A DNA stretch of 64,000 nucleotides, from contig NZ_JACHHJ010000003.1 in the NCBI RefSeq assembly GCF_014207655.1, forward strand, positions 415,776 through 479,775. Reading direction: 5' to 3'. The DNA is from Geomicrobium halophilum. Its GTDB lineage: Bacteria; Bacillota; Bacilli; Bacillales; Marinococcaceae. The translations under genes and the position numbers were made by a program. Under the pieces are notes generated by a model. That model was given only the letters and a program-made list of their open reading frames with translations. It did no database searches and had not been told where the DNA came from. Positions 37,263 through 50,845 of the stretch are shown here, one piece after another. Each line of letters starts with the position of its first letter. Position 1 is the first letter of the stretch.

Positions 37263-38402
37263 ATGCATTTTACGATTGATACCAATAAATTCGTTACTTC
37301 TGTTCAACATGCAAACCGAGCCGTAACTTCGAGAACGACCATCCCCATTTTGACGGGTATTAAAATATCAGCGACAACAGAGGGAATCACATTAATCGGC
37401 AGTGATTCGGATATATCCATTGAAACGTATATTCCATACAGTGATGAAGAAAGAGAATATATGACTGTTCATGAAGAAGGAGAAATGGTTCTACAAGCCA
37501 AATATTTCTCGGAAATTGTAAGAAAAATGCCAGGTGAGACACTGACATTAAAAAAAGATGGTCAAATGGCTGCCACCATTGAATCGGATAGTGTCATTTT
37601 TAACTTGAATGGATATGATCCTGAAAATTATCCAAGACTTCCGCAATTAGAAGAAGATCATGTCATTCAATTACCCCAACATTTATTAAAAGATATTATT
37701 CGACAAACCGTATTCGCAGTGTCAACACAAGAAACCCGGCCCGTCTTAACAGGTGTCCATTTCGAGATCAAAGATGGCAAACTAACAGCAACTGCTACTG
37801 ACAGCCACCGTCTTGCAATGAGGACCATTGGAGTTGAGGCCGAAGAAACATTGGAAATCAATAACGTCATTATTCCAGGAAAAAGCCTTGTTGAACTTAG
37901 CCGAATCCTGGATGATGCTGAAAACATGATTACCATTGTCGTAACAAGCACACAAGTCCTCTTTAAAATGGAGAACCTGCTCTTTTTCTCCCGTTTGTTA
38001 GACGGAAAATTTCCTCTTACTTCGAACATGATTCCATCTGAAGGGAAAACATCAATGACGGTGTCTACAAAAGCACTCATCCGATCATTAGAACGGGCAA
38101 TGCTTTTATCAAGAGAAGCAAAGAATAATGTGATTCACTTAAGAAGTAACGGTCCTAAAGAGATTGAAATCAGCTCCGTTTCTGCTGAAGTAGGAAAAGT
38201 GAAGGAGTCATTATCCACAAGTGATTTTGACGGGGAAGAATTACAAATTGCTTTTAACGGCAAAAACATTTCAGACGCTCTTAAGGTCATTGATAGTGAA
38301 AACATCTCGATTTTATTCACAGGGGCAATGAGTCCTTTTGTTGTTCGTCCGATTGATCATGAACAAATGATTCATCTATTCTCTCCAGTTCGTACGTATT
38401 AA
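37263..38402 (+). CDS. dnaN: DNA polymerase III beta subunit (sliding clamp)
   Basis: 379-residue clamp with three repeated clamp folds (about 1-125, 126-250, 251-379). Begins MHFTIDTNKFVTSVQHANRAVTSRT and ends with the PIDHEQMIHLFSPVRTY region that forms the client-binding pocket. It rings DNA and tethers polymerase and repair proteins. ATG 37263 follows GGAGAGGG. A perfect DnaA box occurs within the gene at 38211-38219. Confidence 0.97.
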   Translation: MHFTIDTNKFVTSVQHANRAVTSRTTIPILTGIKISATTEGITLIGSDSDISIETYIPYSDEEREYMTVHEEGEMVLQAKYFSEIVRKMPGETLTLKKDGQMAATIESDSVIFNLNGYDPENYPRLPQLEEDHVIQLPQHLLKDIIRQTVFAVSTQETRPVLTGVHFEIKDGKLTATATDSHRLAMRTIGVEAEETLEINNVIIPGKSLVELSRILDDAENMITIVVTSTQVLFKMENLLFFSRLLDGKFPLTSNMIPSEGKTSMTVSTKALIRSLERAMLLSREAKNNVIHLRSNGPKEIEISSVSAEVGKVKESLSTSDFDGEELQIAFNGKNISDALKVIDSENISILFTGAMSPFVVRPIDHEQMIHLFSPVRTY

Positions 38403-38541
38403 TACACTACAAAGACTCTGATCATATGTTGGTTGGGGTCTTTTCCATTTGTATTGTGAAGTTTATTGGCTTTGTTGCTCATTTTTTAGTAAAATAGATA
38501 GTGGAGCCAAATGTACGTTATGAAATGTTAATCTGGGAAGG

Positions 38542-38772
38542 TTGAAAGAAATGAGAGAAGAGATTCGGATCACTACACCCTACATCACCTTAGGGCAGCT
38601 TCTAAAAGAATCAACAATTGCTCCTACAGGTGGAATGGTTAAGATTATCCTTGCTGAATATACAGTCTTCGTAAACGATGAACGAGAGGAAAGAAGAGGG
38701 CGCAAGCTATACCCGGGTGATCGCGTAGACGTTGAAGAAGCGGGGGCATTTATCGTGGCCAAAAGTGATTAG
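38542..38772 (+). CDS. yaaA: S4-domain RNA-binding protein YaaA
   Basis: 76-residue S4-like protein, always between dnaN and recF in Bacilli. [21 protein letters not shown] helix and [13 protein letters not shown] loop are S4-domain features. B. subtilis YaaA has been linked to 50S assembly. Separated from dnaN by a 139-base gap containing a weak terminator-like stem near 38410-38445. Confidence 0.93.
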   Translation: MKEMREEIRITTPYITLGQLLKESTIAPTGGMVKIILAEYTVFVNDEREERRGRKLYPGDRVDVEEAGAFIVAKSD

Positions 38773-38816
38773 AACAGAAATACCGTTTAGCAGTTTTTTT
38801 CAAAGGAGCGATGGGG

Positions 38817-39935
38817 TTGTACATTCGTGAGCTTTCAGTCAGCGGTTATCGAAATTTAAATGCAACTACACTCTCTTTTGAAAACAAAGTAAATCTTTTT
38901 CTAGGTGAAAATGCACAAGGGAAAACGAACCTAATGGAAGCTCTCTATCTACTTGCGTTTGCAAAGTCCCACCGAACCACCCGTGACCGGGAACTCATCA
39001 CCTGGGGTGAAAATTTTGCACGTGTCCATGGCAATATCACCAAGAGACTAAGTTCTATTTCCCTTGATATTCAACTTTCAACACGAGGAAAAAAAGCTAA
39101 GCTCAATGGTTTAGAACAATCGCGACTAAGTGAATACATCGGCGCGATGAATGTGGTCATGTTTGCTCCCGAAGATTTGAATCTCGTAAAAGGCGGCCCG
39201 AAAATACGGAGGCGCTTTATTGATATGGAAATCGGACAAATCAGCAACGTATATCTTTATCAATTATCTCAATACAATCGCATTTTAAAACAGAGAAATC
39301 AACTGTTAAAAGAGACGGCACGTAAGCAAGAGAAAAAGGTACCTGTCTTGTATGACGTGCTAACAGAACAGCTAGCGGCTGCAGCGGCGGAAGTTGTTCA
39401 ACGGCGGTTATCATTCATTGATCAACTTCAACACTGGGCTTCCCCCTTGCACGAAGATATTAGTAGACAGCTTGAGCAGCTTAGGATCGAATATGTGCCG
39501 AGTGCCCACGTATCATTAGGTTCAGACTTGTCGACACTGGAAAGTAGTTATGTAAATGCCTTTCAAGAGAAACAAGAACAAGAAATCCGGAGAGGATTAA
39601 CATTAATCGGTCCTCACCGAGAGGATCTTGCAATCTACGTGAACGATCGTGACATTCAAACCTACGGATCTCAGGGACAACAAAGAACAGCTGCCCTTTC
39701 GTTAAAACTGGCAGAGATTGAGCTCATTACAGATGTAACCGAAGACCCTCCAATTCTATTATTAGATGATGTACTTTCTGAACTTGATGATTTTAGGCAA
39801 TCCCATTTGTTAAATACGATCCAAGGAAAAGTACAAACGTTCGTTACCACGACAAATACGACCGGAATTGATCACGAAACCTTAAAGCATGCCAAAACAT
39901 TTCATGTGAACGATGGGGAAATATTTACGAATTAA
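38817..39935 (+). CDS. recF: DNA replication and repair protein RecF
   Basis: 372-residue SMC-like ATPase that helps RecA load at gaps. Walker [16 protein letters not shown] at about residues 30-44, the ABC signature [19 protein letters not shown], and Walker [14 protein letters not shown] choose TTG 38817 ([14 protein letters not shown] as in homologues) since AAAGGAG is eight bases upstream; ATG 38811 is too close to the ribosome site. Confidence 0.95.
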   Translation: MYIRELSVSGYRNLNATTLSFENKVNLFLGENAQGKTNLMEALYLLAFAKSHRTTRDRELITWGENFARVHGNITKRLSSISLDIQLSTRGKKAKLNGLEQSRLSEYIGAMNVVMFAPEDLNLVKGGPKIRRRFIDMEIGQISNVYLYQLSQYNRILKQRNQLLKETARKQEKKVPVLYDVLTEQLAAAAAEVVQRRLSFIDQLQHWASPLHEDISRQLEQLRIEYVPSAHVSLGSDLSTLESSYVNAFQEKQEQEIRRGLTLIGPHREDLAIYVNDRDIQTYGSQGQQRTAALSLKLAEIELITDVTEDPPILLLDDVLSELDDFRQSHLLNTIQGKVQTFVTTTNTTGIDHETLKHAKTFHVNDGEIFTN

Positions 39936-39940
39936 CATAG

Positions 39941-40102
39941 TTATAGAATATGTTCTAAAAGACCAGGAAAACTTCTTTGATAAAGGAAAAGTATCTTTTC
40001 AAGGGAGTGCTTACCTACACACTCGCTTGCGTACTAGTATTCGAAGCCGATGCCTTTTCGACGACTCGGCTCTCTTTTGCCCTTCTTTGGAACCGTACTT
40101 TT
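39941..40102. repeat. Decayed MITE-like element, copy 4
   Basis: TTATAGAATATGTTCTAAAAGACC on the left (a diverged form of the copy-1 end) and CGGCTCTCTTTTGCCCTTC then GGAACCGTACTTTTA on the right, matching the interior and right end of copy 1. Fills most of the recF-remB gap. Confidence 0.55.
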
Positions 40103-40140
40103 AATCATAGATCAAGCATTTACGGAATGAGGTGTGTTTA

Positions 40141-40422
40141 TTGTTTGTTCATATCGGTAGATATACAGTCATTCGCTCTAAAGATATTGTTGCAATCCTT
40201 AATTACGATATGCACGAGTGTTCATCGATCAACCAGCAATATCTTGAGGCGCAACAGGAAGAAGATATTGTAAGAATCACGGATGATTCGACAAAATCAC
40301 TTGTCATTACAACAGATAAATTATATTATTCACCAATTTCATCGACAACATTAAAACGACGCTCGCAAACAGTACTTGAAAATCTAAACGATGAAGATAA
40401 GGAGAATATCCCTCAAGACTAA
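40141..40422 (+). CDS. remB: RemB/YaaB-type DUF370 protein
   Basis: 93-residue extracellular-matrix regulatory protein of the DUF370 family (YaaB, RemB), related to RemA. FVHIGRYTVIRSKDIVAIL is typical. B. subtilis RemB helps activate biofilm matrix genes. TTG 40141 is chosen, since GAGGTG precedes it by six bases and the protein begins like YaaB; a GTG three codons earlier is open. The C-terminal Asp/Glu-rich tail is longer than the core domain needs. Confidence 0.88.
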   Translation: MFVHIGRYTVIRSKDIVAILNYDMHECSSINQQYLEAQQEEDIVRITDDSTKSLVITTDKLYYSPISSTTLKRRSQTVLENLNDEDKENIPQD

Positions 40423-40439
40423 TCCTATGATCGAACTAA

Positions 40440-42395
<1,956 letters not shown>

Positions 42396-42447
42396 TAACG
42401 ATTTCAAGATTGGGATGGGCTCGTGTGTAGAAATTGGAGGGTAAGGA

Positions 42448-44982
42448 ATGGCAGATTACGAATCAAACATCCATGAGGTTAATATTAATCAGGAAATGCA
42501 GACCTCGTTTTTGGATTACGCGATGAGCGTCATCGTAAGTCGTGCACTTCCTGATGTTCGCGACGGGATGAAACCAGTACATCGGCGCATTCTATATGCC
42601 ATGAGTGAGCTAGGAATGACACCGGATAAACCCCATAAAAAATCTGCCAGAATCGTCGGCGATGTTATTGGTAAATATCATCCTCATGGTGATAGCGCTG
42701 TTTACGAAACTATGGTGCGTATGGCTCAGGATTTTAGCTATCGCTACATGCTAGTTGATGGACACGGGAACTTTGGATCAGTGGACGGCGATTCAGCAGC
42801 AGCTATGCGGTATACAGAAGCACGTATGTCAAAAATATCTACTGAACTCGTTCGTGATATTAAAAAAGATACGATCGATTATCAAGACAACTACGATGGT
42901 GCCGAAAAAGAACCAGTTGTTTTACCGGCTCGCTTTCCAAGTTTACTCGTGAACGGGGCGTCCGGCATTGCTGTAGGGATGGCAACGAATATTCCACCGC
43001 ATCAATTAGGAGAAGTGATTGATGCGGTGTTGGCCCTGAGTAAGAACCCCGACCTTAACGTTGAAGAACTGATGCACTATATCCCAGGGCCTGATTTTCC
43101 TACCGCAGGGTTGATTATGGGACGAAGTGGAATCCGAAAAGCCTATCAAACGGGTCGCGGATCGATTACTTTACGAGCAAAAGTCCACATTGCTGAACAA
43201 AAAAATGGCAAGGAAGAAATCATTGTTTCTGAACTTCCTTATCAAGTCAACAAGGCTCGTCTCGTAGAAAAAATCGCTGAACTTGTGCGCGAGAAGAAAA
43301 TTGATGGGGTTACCGATCTCCGTGATGAATCAGATCGTGATGGCATGCGTGTAGTCATTGAAGTTCGTAAAGATGCAAATGCCAATGTTCTTTTGAACAA
43401 CTTATATAAACTGACTACCCTGCAAACGACGTTTGGTTTCAATTTACTTGCGCTCGTTAATGGACAACCGCAAGTTCTTAATCTCAAGCAATGCCTGAGC
43501 TATTATTTACAACATCAAGTCGAAATCATCCGCAGGCGTACCCAATTTGATTTAAACAAGGCACAAGCCCGCGCTCATATTTTGGAAGGTTTACGAATCG
43601 CTCTTGATTATATCGATGAAATTATTGCTTTGATTCGAGGGTCAGAGACTACGGACATCGCACGTCAGGGATTGATGGATAACTATAGTCTTAGCCACGA
43701 ACAGGCGCAAGCGATTCTTGATATGCGTTTGCAGCGCTTAACTGGTCTGGAAAGAGATAAGATTGAAAATGAATATAATGAACTCATTGAGCGCATTGCC
43801 GAGTTAAAAGCGATACTGGCTGATGATGAAAAAGTGCTTGAAATTATTCGTGAGGAATTAACAGAGATTAAAGATCGTTACAATGATGATCGTAAAACCG
43901 CCATTCATGCGAGCGAAAACACGATTGAAGATGAAGACTTAATCCCACAGGAAAACGTCGTCATCAGCATTACACATGAAGGATATATTAAACGGCTGCC
44001 TCTCACTACCTATCGAAGTCAGCGTCGTGGTGGTCGCGGCATCCAAGGTATGGGAACAAATGATGGAGATTTTGTCGAACATTTATTCACAACGAACTCT
44101 CATCAAACCATTCTTTTCTTTACGAACAAAGGAAAGGTTTATCGCTTAAAAGGCTATGAAGTACCAGAATTAAAACGGACAGCCAAAGGAATTCCGATTA
44201 TTAATCTGCTCCAAATTGAGAAGAGCGAAGAAATCAGTACCGTGATTCCTATCGATGAATACAGTGATGACGCCTATCTATTATTTGCAACGAAGAATGG
44301 GATTACAAAACGGACCCCGTTATCTGCATATGCGAATATCCGTAAGGCCGGTCTCTTTGCCATCAATATACGTGAAGGAGACGAACTGTACGGCGTTCGA
44401 CTCACTGATGGTCAAAGTGATGTGATTCTCGGAACGAAAAAAGCCATGGCCATTCGTTTTAAGGAGCAAGATGTACGTCTAATGGGAAGGACAGCCACAG
44501 GCGTAAAAGGAATCTCCTTGGACACAGATGATGAAGTTATTGGGATGGATATGGTGCAAGATGGGCAAGATGTCTTAACGGTAACCAATAAAGGTTTTGG
44601 CAAACGAACGGATGTCGAAGAGTACAAGGTTCAAAATCGGGGAGGCAAAGGACTGAAAGCCAGCTCACTTACCGATCGAACAGGTCATCTCATTGCCTTG
44701 AGGGTAATATCAGATGATTATGATCTTATGGTTATCACAGAAAAAGGAATCTTAATTCGCATTCAAGTCACTGAAATTTCTACTTTAAGCCGGTATGCTC
44801 AAGGTGTTACGTTGATTCGTGTTGATGATGATGAAGAGGTATCGACGGTGGCTCCAGTATCTACTGAAGAAGAGGACATGGAAGAAAGTGAAAAGGAAAG
44901 TTCTGATGAAGAGACTGTGACTGAAGAAGACGTCGCCGAAGCCGATGAAAAAAAGCCAGATGCAACAGATGAAGATGAATAA
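42448..44982 (+). CDS. gyrA: DNA gyrase subunit A
   Basis: 844-residue GyrA with catalytic Tyr122 ([10 protein letters not shown]) and an unmutated quinolone-resistance region (Ser83, Glu87 in [10 protein letters not shown]). The C-terminal DNA-wrapping pinwheel carries a GyrA-box QRRGGRG at about residue 530. The last 40 residues are almost all Glu, Asp, Ser and Thr, a long acidic tail of the kind that modulates supercoiling. Good ribosome site GGAGGG. Ends at a strong terminator. Confidence 0.97.
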   Translation: MADYESNIHEVNINQEMQTSFLDYAMSVIVSRALPDVRDGMKPVHRRILYAMSELGMTPDKPHKKSARIVGDVIGKYHPHGDSAVYETMVRMAQDFSYRYMLVDGHGNFGSVDGDSAAAMRYTEARMSKISTELVRDIKKDTIDYQDNYDGAEKEPVVLPARFPSLLVNGASGIAVGMATNIPPHQLGEVIDAVLALSKNPDLNVEELMHYIPGPDFPTAGLIMGRSGIRKAYQTGRGSITLRAKVHIAEQKNGKEEIIVSELPYQVNKARLVEKIAELVREKKIDGVTDLRDESDRDGMRVVIEVRKDANANVLLNNLYKLTTLQTTFGFNLLALVNGQPQVLNLKQCLSYYLQHQVEIIRRRTQFDLNKAQARAHILEGLRIALDYIDEIIALIRGSETTDIARQGLMDNYSLSHEQAQAILDMRLQRLTGLERDKIENEYNELIERIAELKAILADDEKVLEIIREELTEIKDRYNDDRKTAIHASENTIEDEDLIPQENVVISITHEGYIKRLPLTTYRSQRRGGRGIQGMGTNDGDFVEHLFTTNSHQTILFFTNKGKVYRLKGYEVPELKRTAKGIPIINLLQIEKSEEISTVIPIDEYSDDAYLLFATKNGITKRTPLSAYANIRKAGLFAINIREGDELYGVRLTDGQSDVILGTKKAMAIRFKEQDVRLMGRTATGVKGISLDTDDEVIGMDMVQDGQDVLTVTNKGFGKRTDVEEYKVQNRGGKGLKASSLTDRTGHLIALRVISDDYDLMVITEKGILIRIQVTEISTLSRYAQGVTLIRVDDDEEVSTVAPVSTEEEDMEESEKESSDEETVTEEDVAEADEKKPDATDEDE

Positions 44983-44989
44983 AGAGAAG

Positions 44990-45017
44990 CGACCTGGAAA
45001 GAGCCAGGTCGTTTTTT
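44990..45017 (+). terminator. Terminator of the dnaA-gyrA operon
   Basis: CGACCTGG (44990-44997) pairs with CCAGGTCG (45004-45011), followed by TTTTTT. Confidence 0.92.
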
Positions 45018-45068
45018 AGTTTATCTATATACACACGAATTTCTAAGGTTTGAAAGACGGGAAGCACA

Positions 45069-45785
45069 TTATTCAAGTAACGTAAGTACTTCCCCAACGG
45101 TCAGATCTTCGCAGGCGGTAGGGAACTTTTCTATATAATGTTCAATAAGGGGCAAATCCGCTGAGGTCCTCTGGGCGATCAGCTCTCCCCACCATTCCGT
45201 TTCATAGCGATTAATCATGCTAAGGTTATACAACAACATATAATGGATTAATAATGGGGGAATTTTTGTTCCTGTTTTTTTTGATTGGAAACGTGGATCA
45301 ACTCTAGTCATGTTAACAATGAATGGCAGCTGCAGAAAAAGACTTCCCATTTGAAATCGCTCTTCGTTCAGTGATTTCACGTGAAACATTTCCTGAAGCA
45401 TGTGAGGGAAGAGACCATGTTTTTGGATTTTCACTTCGTCATCGATGAAACGATAATCTTTTCGCTTTCGTTTTCGTGTTGAGACCCCATGGGCAAGGAC
45501 ATTCGTCGAAGCAGGATATGTCGGATCATAGAGTAAAATGATAGCCTTCAGCAAATGGGTTAATCCATAAAATAGCAAAAGTGGTTGGGTGTGGAAAGGC
45601 AAACGATGGCTTTCCGTCAGTAGTGACCGTCCTTGTTGCCAACGGTGGAGGAATGGCAACGTATTTTGATAGGCATATTTTTTTGCCAATGTACCATGTC
45701 CCGGAAGCTCTTGATAGCGGTCACGAAGCTTTTTTTCCAAGACATCAGTGGCTGTGTACAGGTGAAAGTCCGTAAAGGAATGCAT
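45069..45785 (-). CDS. yaaC: YaaC-family protein
   Basis: 238-residue YaaC-like protein of unknown function, in its conserved place between gyrA and guaB and the only minus-strand gene of this stretch. Features: LLLFYGLTHLLKAIILLYDP, the HGVSTRKRKRKDY loop, and MLLYNLSMINRYETEWWGELI near the C-terminus. From memory, B. subtilis YaaC is about 315 residues, so this copy looks shortened. A near-consensus parS site lies inside its coding sequence. Confidence 0.85.
   Translation of the reverse strand: MHSFTDFHLYTATDVLEKKLRDRYQELPGHGTLAKKYAYQNTLPFLHRWQQGRSLLTESHRLPFHTQPLLLFYGLTHLLKAIILLYDPTYPASTNVLAHGVSTRKRKRKDYRFIDDEVKIQKHGLFPHMLQEMFHVKSLNEERFQMGSLFLQLPFIVNMTRVDPRFQSKKTGTKIPPLLIHYMLLYNLSMINRYETEWWGELIAQRTSADLPLIEHYIEKFPTACEDLTVGEVLTLLE
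45373..45388. promoter_or_regulatory. Candidate parS site inside yaaC
   Basis: GATTTCACGTGAAACA matches the parS 16-mer TGTTTCACGTGAAACA at 14 of 16 positions, including the whole central TTTCACGTGAAACA. It lies about 10 kb from dnaA on the right arm. Confidence 0.6.
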
Positions 45786-45944
45786 AATGAATTCCTCCTT
45801 CCCTAAAGCGAATACTAGTTAGAAATTTAGAACTTCTTCTAAAGCGACGATAATTAATGATCAATCGTGATAAAATAGGAGAAATACTTTAACGCAAGAA
45901 CTACTGAATAATCTGCCCGTATTGTCTTATTGTTACACACATGA

Positions 45945-47423
<1,479 letters not shown>

Positions 47424-47481
47424 CACGCGATCGGCACTCGAAGGCTATCCCTTCTTAAATGAATCGATTCTTTAGTCTTTT

Positions 47482-47522
47482 AGAGCATTTCCCGGGAAAT
47501 AATCCGTGGAAATGCTCTTTTG
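47482..47522 (+). terminator. Terminator of guaB
   Basis: AGAGCATTTCC (47482-47492) pairs with GGAAATGCTCT (47508-47518), followed by TTTTG. The left arm overlaps a Noc-binding palindrome. Confidence 0.85.
47487..47500. promoter_or_regulatory. Noc-binding site (NBS), perfect palindrome
   Basis: A second exact ATTTCCCGGGAAAT, placed within the guaB terminator, outside coding sequence. Confidence 0.8.
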
Positions 47523-47630
47523 TTTCGACAAAAACTCTGGTAAATAAAGACAAATGTTTTCTATATTTTCAAAGATAACTATGATAAAATAACGTCAATG
47601 TAAATACCACCGTGGAGGTGCCAAGAGAGA

Positions 47631-48944
47631 GTGAAGAATCATAAAAGTGGTTTTAAATGGACGAGTATATTTATAGCAGCAGTGCTGTTTGTCGGATGGA
47701 CTACAGCACCTGCCCAAGGTCAGGCTCCTGATGTTGAAGCAGAAGGCGCTATTTTAATCGATGTGGAAAGCGGAAAGATTTTATATAATGATAACATCGA
47801 TACGATGTTGCCGATGGCGAGCATGGCAAAAATGATGACTGAATATCTCGTGAATGAAGCAGTTGAAGAGGGAGAACTAAACTGGGATGATGAAGTGATG
47901 ATCAGTCAAGAACTTGCCGATTTATCGCACAACCAGCAGTTGTCTAATGTTTTTTTACGTGAAGATGTACCTTATACAGTGCAAGAGTTGTATGAAGCAA
48001 TGGCGATCTATTCAGCTAATGCTGCCACTATTGCATTGGCTGAAGCGGTCGCTGGTTCGGAGACAGCTTTCGTAGAACGCATGAATGAAAAGGCGGCTGA
48101 ATTAGGGATCGAGGAGTATCAATTCGTCAATTCAACGGGGTTAAATAATTCCGATATGCAAGGGAATCATCCGGAAGGGACACCAGCGGATGGGGAGAAT
48201 ATGATGACGCCGCGGGGCACTGCTCAACTTGCGTATCATCTCATCCAGGAATACCCAGAGGTATTGGATGTTACAGGTACAGAACAAATGCTGTTTAGAG
48301 AAGGCGATGAATTAGATGAAATAACCATGAGAAATTGGAATGAAATGTTGGCGGGCTCCGGATCCCCATATGCGTATGAAGGTGTTGACGGTATAAAAAC
48401 GGGGCAAACAGCAGCAGCTGGCGCTGCATTTACAGGGACGGTTGAGCAAGACGGGACACGTTTATTGTCCGTTGTCATGCGTACAGCAGATATTGAGGCC
48501 CGTTTTAACGAAACGGAAAAATTGTATGACTATGGTTTTGAGGCTTATTCCTGGGAAGAAGTGATTTCTGAGGGCGAACAGAATGAAGAAATATCCGAAC
48601 TGCCTGTGCCTAATGGCAAAGAACAAGAAGTTAGCATTGAAGCTGGTTCTCATTTAACCATGCCGATTCTTGAGGATGAACAGGATTTATATACGACCTC
48701 GGTAACGATTTCAGAGGATGTGTTAGATGAAGATGGGGCGTTGAGTGCACCGCTTGAGGCCGGTGAAGAAATAGGCTATATAGAGCTCGATTATGAAGGG
48801 GAGCACGAAAAATCATACCTTACCGATAACATGGAAAAAAGTGCTACCGTACCTATCATTGCCTCTGAAGATATCGACCGTGCCAACTGGTTTGTGTTGT
48901 CCATGCGCGGAGTCGGTGATTTTCTCTCAGGACTATGGGGTTGA
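47631..48944 (+). CDS. dacA: D-alanyl-D-alanine carboxypeptidase DacA (PBP5)
   Basis: 437-residue serine DD-carboxypeptidase that trims the fifth D-Ala of wall peptides. Signal peptide about 1-31 (cut after APAQGQA). Active-site Ser64 in SMAK (64-67), SAN at 128-130, KTG at 256-258. C-terminal PBP5 domain and an amphipathic helix ANWFVLSMRGVGDFLSGLWG for membrane attachment. The mature protein is strongly acidic. GTG start at 47631, ten bases after GGAGGTG. Confidence 0.95.
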   Translation: MKNHKSGFKWTSIFIAAVLFVGWTTAPAQGQAPDVEAEGAILIDVESGKILYNDNIDTMLPMASMAKMMTEYLVNEAVEEGELNWDDEVMISQELADLSHNQQLSNVFLREDVPYTVQELYEAMAIYSANAATIALAEAVAGSETAFVERMNEKAAELGIEEYQFVNSTGLNNSDMQGNHPEGTPADGENMMTPRGTAQLAYHLIQEYPEVLDVTGTEQMLFREGDELDEITMRNWNEMLAGSGSPYAYEGVDGIKTGQTAAAGAAFTGTVEQDGTRLLSVVMRTADIEARFNETEKLYDYGFEAYSWEEVISEGEQNEEISELPVPNGKEQEVSIEAGSHLTMPILEDEQDLYTTSVTISEDVLDEDGALSAPLEAGEEIGYIELDYEGEHEKSYLTDNMEKSATVPIIASEDIDRANWFVLSMRGVGDFLSGLWG

Positions 48945-49028
48945 CATTGGTTGGTGCCTGGATTTCATAGACGTAATTCCTAATTAATGTTACTATAATA
49001 GAAAGATAATGGAGCGGAGGGAGAAATA

Positions 49029-49913
49029 TTGGCAGATACAGGTACAGATCGAGTTAAAAGAGGAATGGCAGAGATGCAAAAGGGCGGCGTCATCATGGAC
49101 GTGGTCAACGCGGAGCAAGCAAAAATTGCTGAAGAAGCAGGAGCCGTTGCCGTTATGGCGCTTGAGCGGGTCCCTTCAGATATACGAGCAGCCGGTGGCG
49201 TAGCCCGAATGGCTGACCCTGATATTTTAGAGGAGGTCATTGGAGCGGTAAGTATTCCTGTTATGGCCAAAGCCCGTATTGGCCATATTGTGGAAGCGCG
49301 TGTCCTGGAAGCTCTCGGTGCTGATTATATTGATGAAAGCGAAGTACTCACACCTGCTGACGAGGTGTATCATATTGATAAAAACGCTTATACGGTACCG
49401 TTCGTCTGCGGTTCACGTGATTTAGGGGAGGCGCTTCGGCGTATTGGCGAAGGCGCAGCCATGATTCGGACGAAAGGGGAACCTGGCACGGGAAACATTG
49501 TGGAAGCAGTCCGTCATATGCGCATGGTTCAATCCCAGATTAAGAAAGTCGTAGGGATGTCTCGCGATGAGTTAATGACGGAGGCAAAGAATTTAGGGGC
49601 CCCTTACGAACTCCTCCTTTCGATTCAGGAAAATGGCAAGCTTCCTGTCGTAAACTTTGCTGCTGGCGGGATTGCTACTCCAGCAGATGCAGCTTTAATG
49701 ATGTCACTTGGATCCGATGGGGTATTCGTAGGTTCTGGTGTATTTAAATCGGAAGAGCCGCAACGATTTGCAAGAGCAATTGTTGAAGCTACGACTCATT
49801 ATGAAGATTATGAACTGATTGGCCAGCTGTCTAAAGGGTTAGGTACAGCCATGAAGGGTATTGAGATTTCCAATATCCCAGAGCCGGAACGTATGCAAGA
49901 TCGAGGCTGGTAA
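49029..49913 (+). CDS. pdxS: Pyridoxal 5'-phosphate synthase subunit PdxS
   Basis: 294-residue TIM-barrel synthase that makes PLP from ribose 5-phosphate, glyceraldehyde 3-phosphate and ammonia supplied by Pdx[29 protein letters not shown], the Lys in [10 protein letters not shown] and the Lys region of [14 protein letters not shown] are family hallmarks. TTG start at 49029 with GGAGGGAG upstream. Forms the pdxST unit. Confidence 0.97.
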   Translation: MADTGTDRVKRGMAEMQKGGVIMDVVNAEQAKIAEEAGAVAVMALERVPSDIRAAGGVARMADPDILEEVIGAVSIPVMAKARIGHIVEARVLEALGADYIDESEVLTPADEVYHIDKNAYTVPFVCGSRDLGEALRRIGEGAAMIRTKGEPGTGNIVEAVRHMRMVQSQIKKVVGMSRDELMTEAKNLGAPYELLLSIQENGKLPVVNFAAGGIATPADAALMMSLGSDGVFVGSGVFKSEEPQRFARAIVEATTHYEDYELIGQLSKGLGTAMKGIEISNIPEPERMQDRGW

Positions 49914-49985
49914 GCCTAACACTTCATTCATATTTTTGTCGCCCTTTATAAAGTACGTTTATAGATAGAGCGGAGGTGAGAGCAG

Positions 49986-50576
49986 ATGGTAAAAATCGGG
50001 GTGCTTGCTCTTCAGGGAGCTGTACGGGAACATGCAAAAATGCTAGAGAGCGAAGGAACGACAGAGGCGATCATTGTTAAAAAAGCAGAACAACTCGATG
50101 AGCTTGATGGGCTTGTGTTGCCTGGTGGTGAGAGTACAACCATGCGCCGGTTAATTGATTTATACGGTTTTAGGGAACCACTCCAAAAATTTGCAGATTC
50201 CGGAAAACCCATCTTTGGGACGTGTGCTGGCTTGATATTAATGGCCAGACAAATCGTCGGTGAAGAAGAAGGTCATCTGGCTCTCATGGACATGACGGTG
50301 GAGCGGAATGCCTTTGGCCGTCAAAAAGAAAGCTTTGAAACTGAATTGGATATGAAGGGGGTTGCTGAGGACCTTCTCGCTGTTTTTATTCGCGCTCCTT
50401 TGATCTCAGAGGTCGGTGCTTCTGTTGAGGTTCTCGGTACCCATCGGGATGAAATTGTCGCTGCACGCCAGGATCAATTTCTCGCATGCTCGTTTCATCC
50501 TGAACTAACAGACGACCATCGTTTTCATCATTATTTTGTTGAGATGGTGAAGAATACGAAGGCTGCTTTAGTATAA
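49986..50576 (+). CDS. pdxT: Glutaminase subunit PdxT of PLP synthase
   Basis: 196-residue class-I glutamine amidotransferase. Catalytic triad Cys80 (FGTCAGL), His171 and Glu173 (SFHPEL); oxyanion region LPGGEST at 45-51. It supplies ammonia to PdxS. 72 bases after pdxS, with GGAGGTGAG upstream. Confidence 0.97.
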   Translation: MVKIGVLALQGAVREHAKMLESEGTTEAIIVKKAEQLDELDGLVLPGGESTTMRRLIDLYGFREPLQKFADSGKPIFGTCAGLILMARQIVGEEEGHLALMDMTVERNAFGRQKESFETELDMKGVAEDLLAVFIRAPLISEVGASVEVLGTHRDEIVAARQDQFLACSFHPELTDDHRFHHYFVEMVKNTKAALV

Positions 50577-50594
50577 AAATAAACAAAACGATGA

Positions 50595-50826
50595 CGGACA
50601 ATAGTACTCTCAATTGTTTGCACAGAGAGCCGGTGGTTGCTGTGAACCGGAGAAGCATATGGGAAGAATCCAGTCCTGAGTGGAAGGCTGAACATAGTAG
50701 TAAGTCTTCCCGCCGGCCGGCGTTAAGGTCTTTGAGTCGGTCTGTGTTTCTTGTGAAACATAGGCAACGAGGGTGGTATCGCGGATCTATCCGTCCCTGT
50801 TTATACGGGGGCGGTTTTTTTTATTT
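50595..50826 (+). promoter_or_regulatory. T-box leader of serS (tRNA-Ser sensing)
   Basis: Stem I distal part GCCGGTGGTTGCTGTGAACCGG; a possible specifier TCC (Ser) at 50669-50671; a T-box motif GGGTGGTATCGCGG at about 50771-50784, one base off the canonical TGGNACCGCG; then a terminator stem CCGTCCC/GGGGGCGG and T8 (50791-50822). Uncharged tRNA-Ser would favour antitermination and serS expression. Confidence 0.88.
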
Positions 50827-50845
50827 TTAAAAGGAGATGATAACG

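Noticed and set aside
50746..50763. TGTTTC-TTGT-GAAACA, a parS-like palindrome upstream of serS
   Set aside because: The central CACGTG is lost, and the arms are a hairpin of the T-box leader just before the T-box motif. It is RNA structure, not parS.
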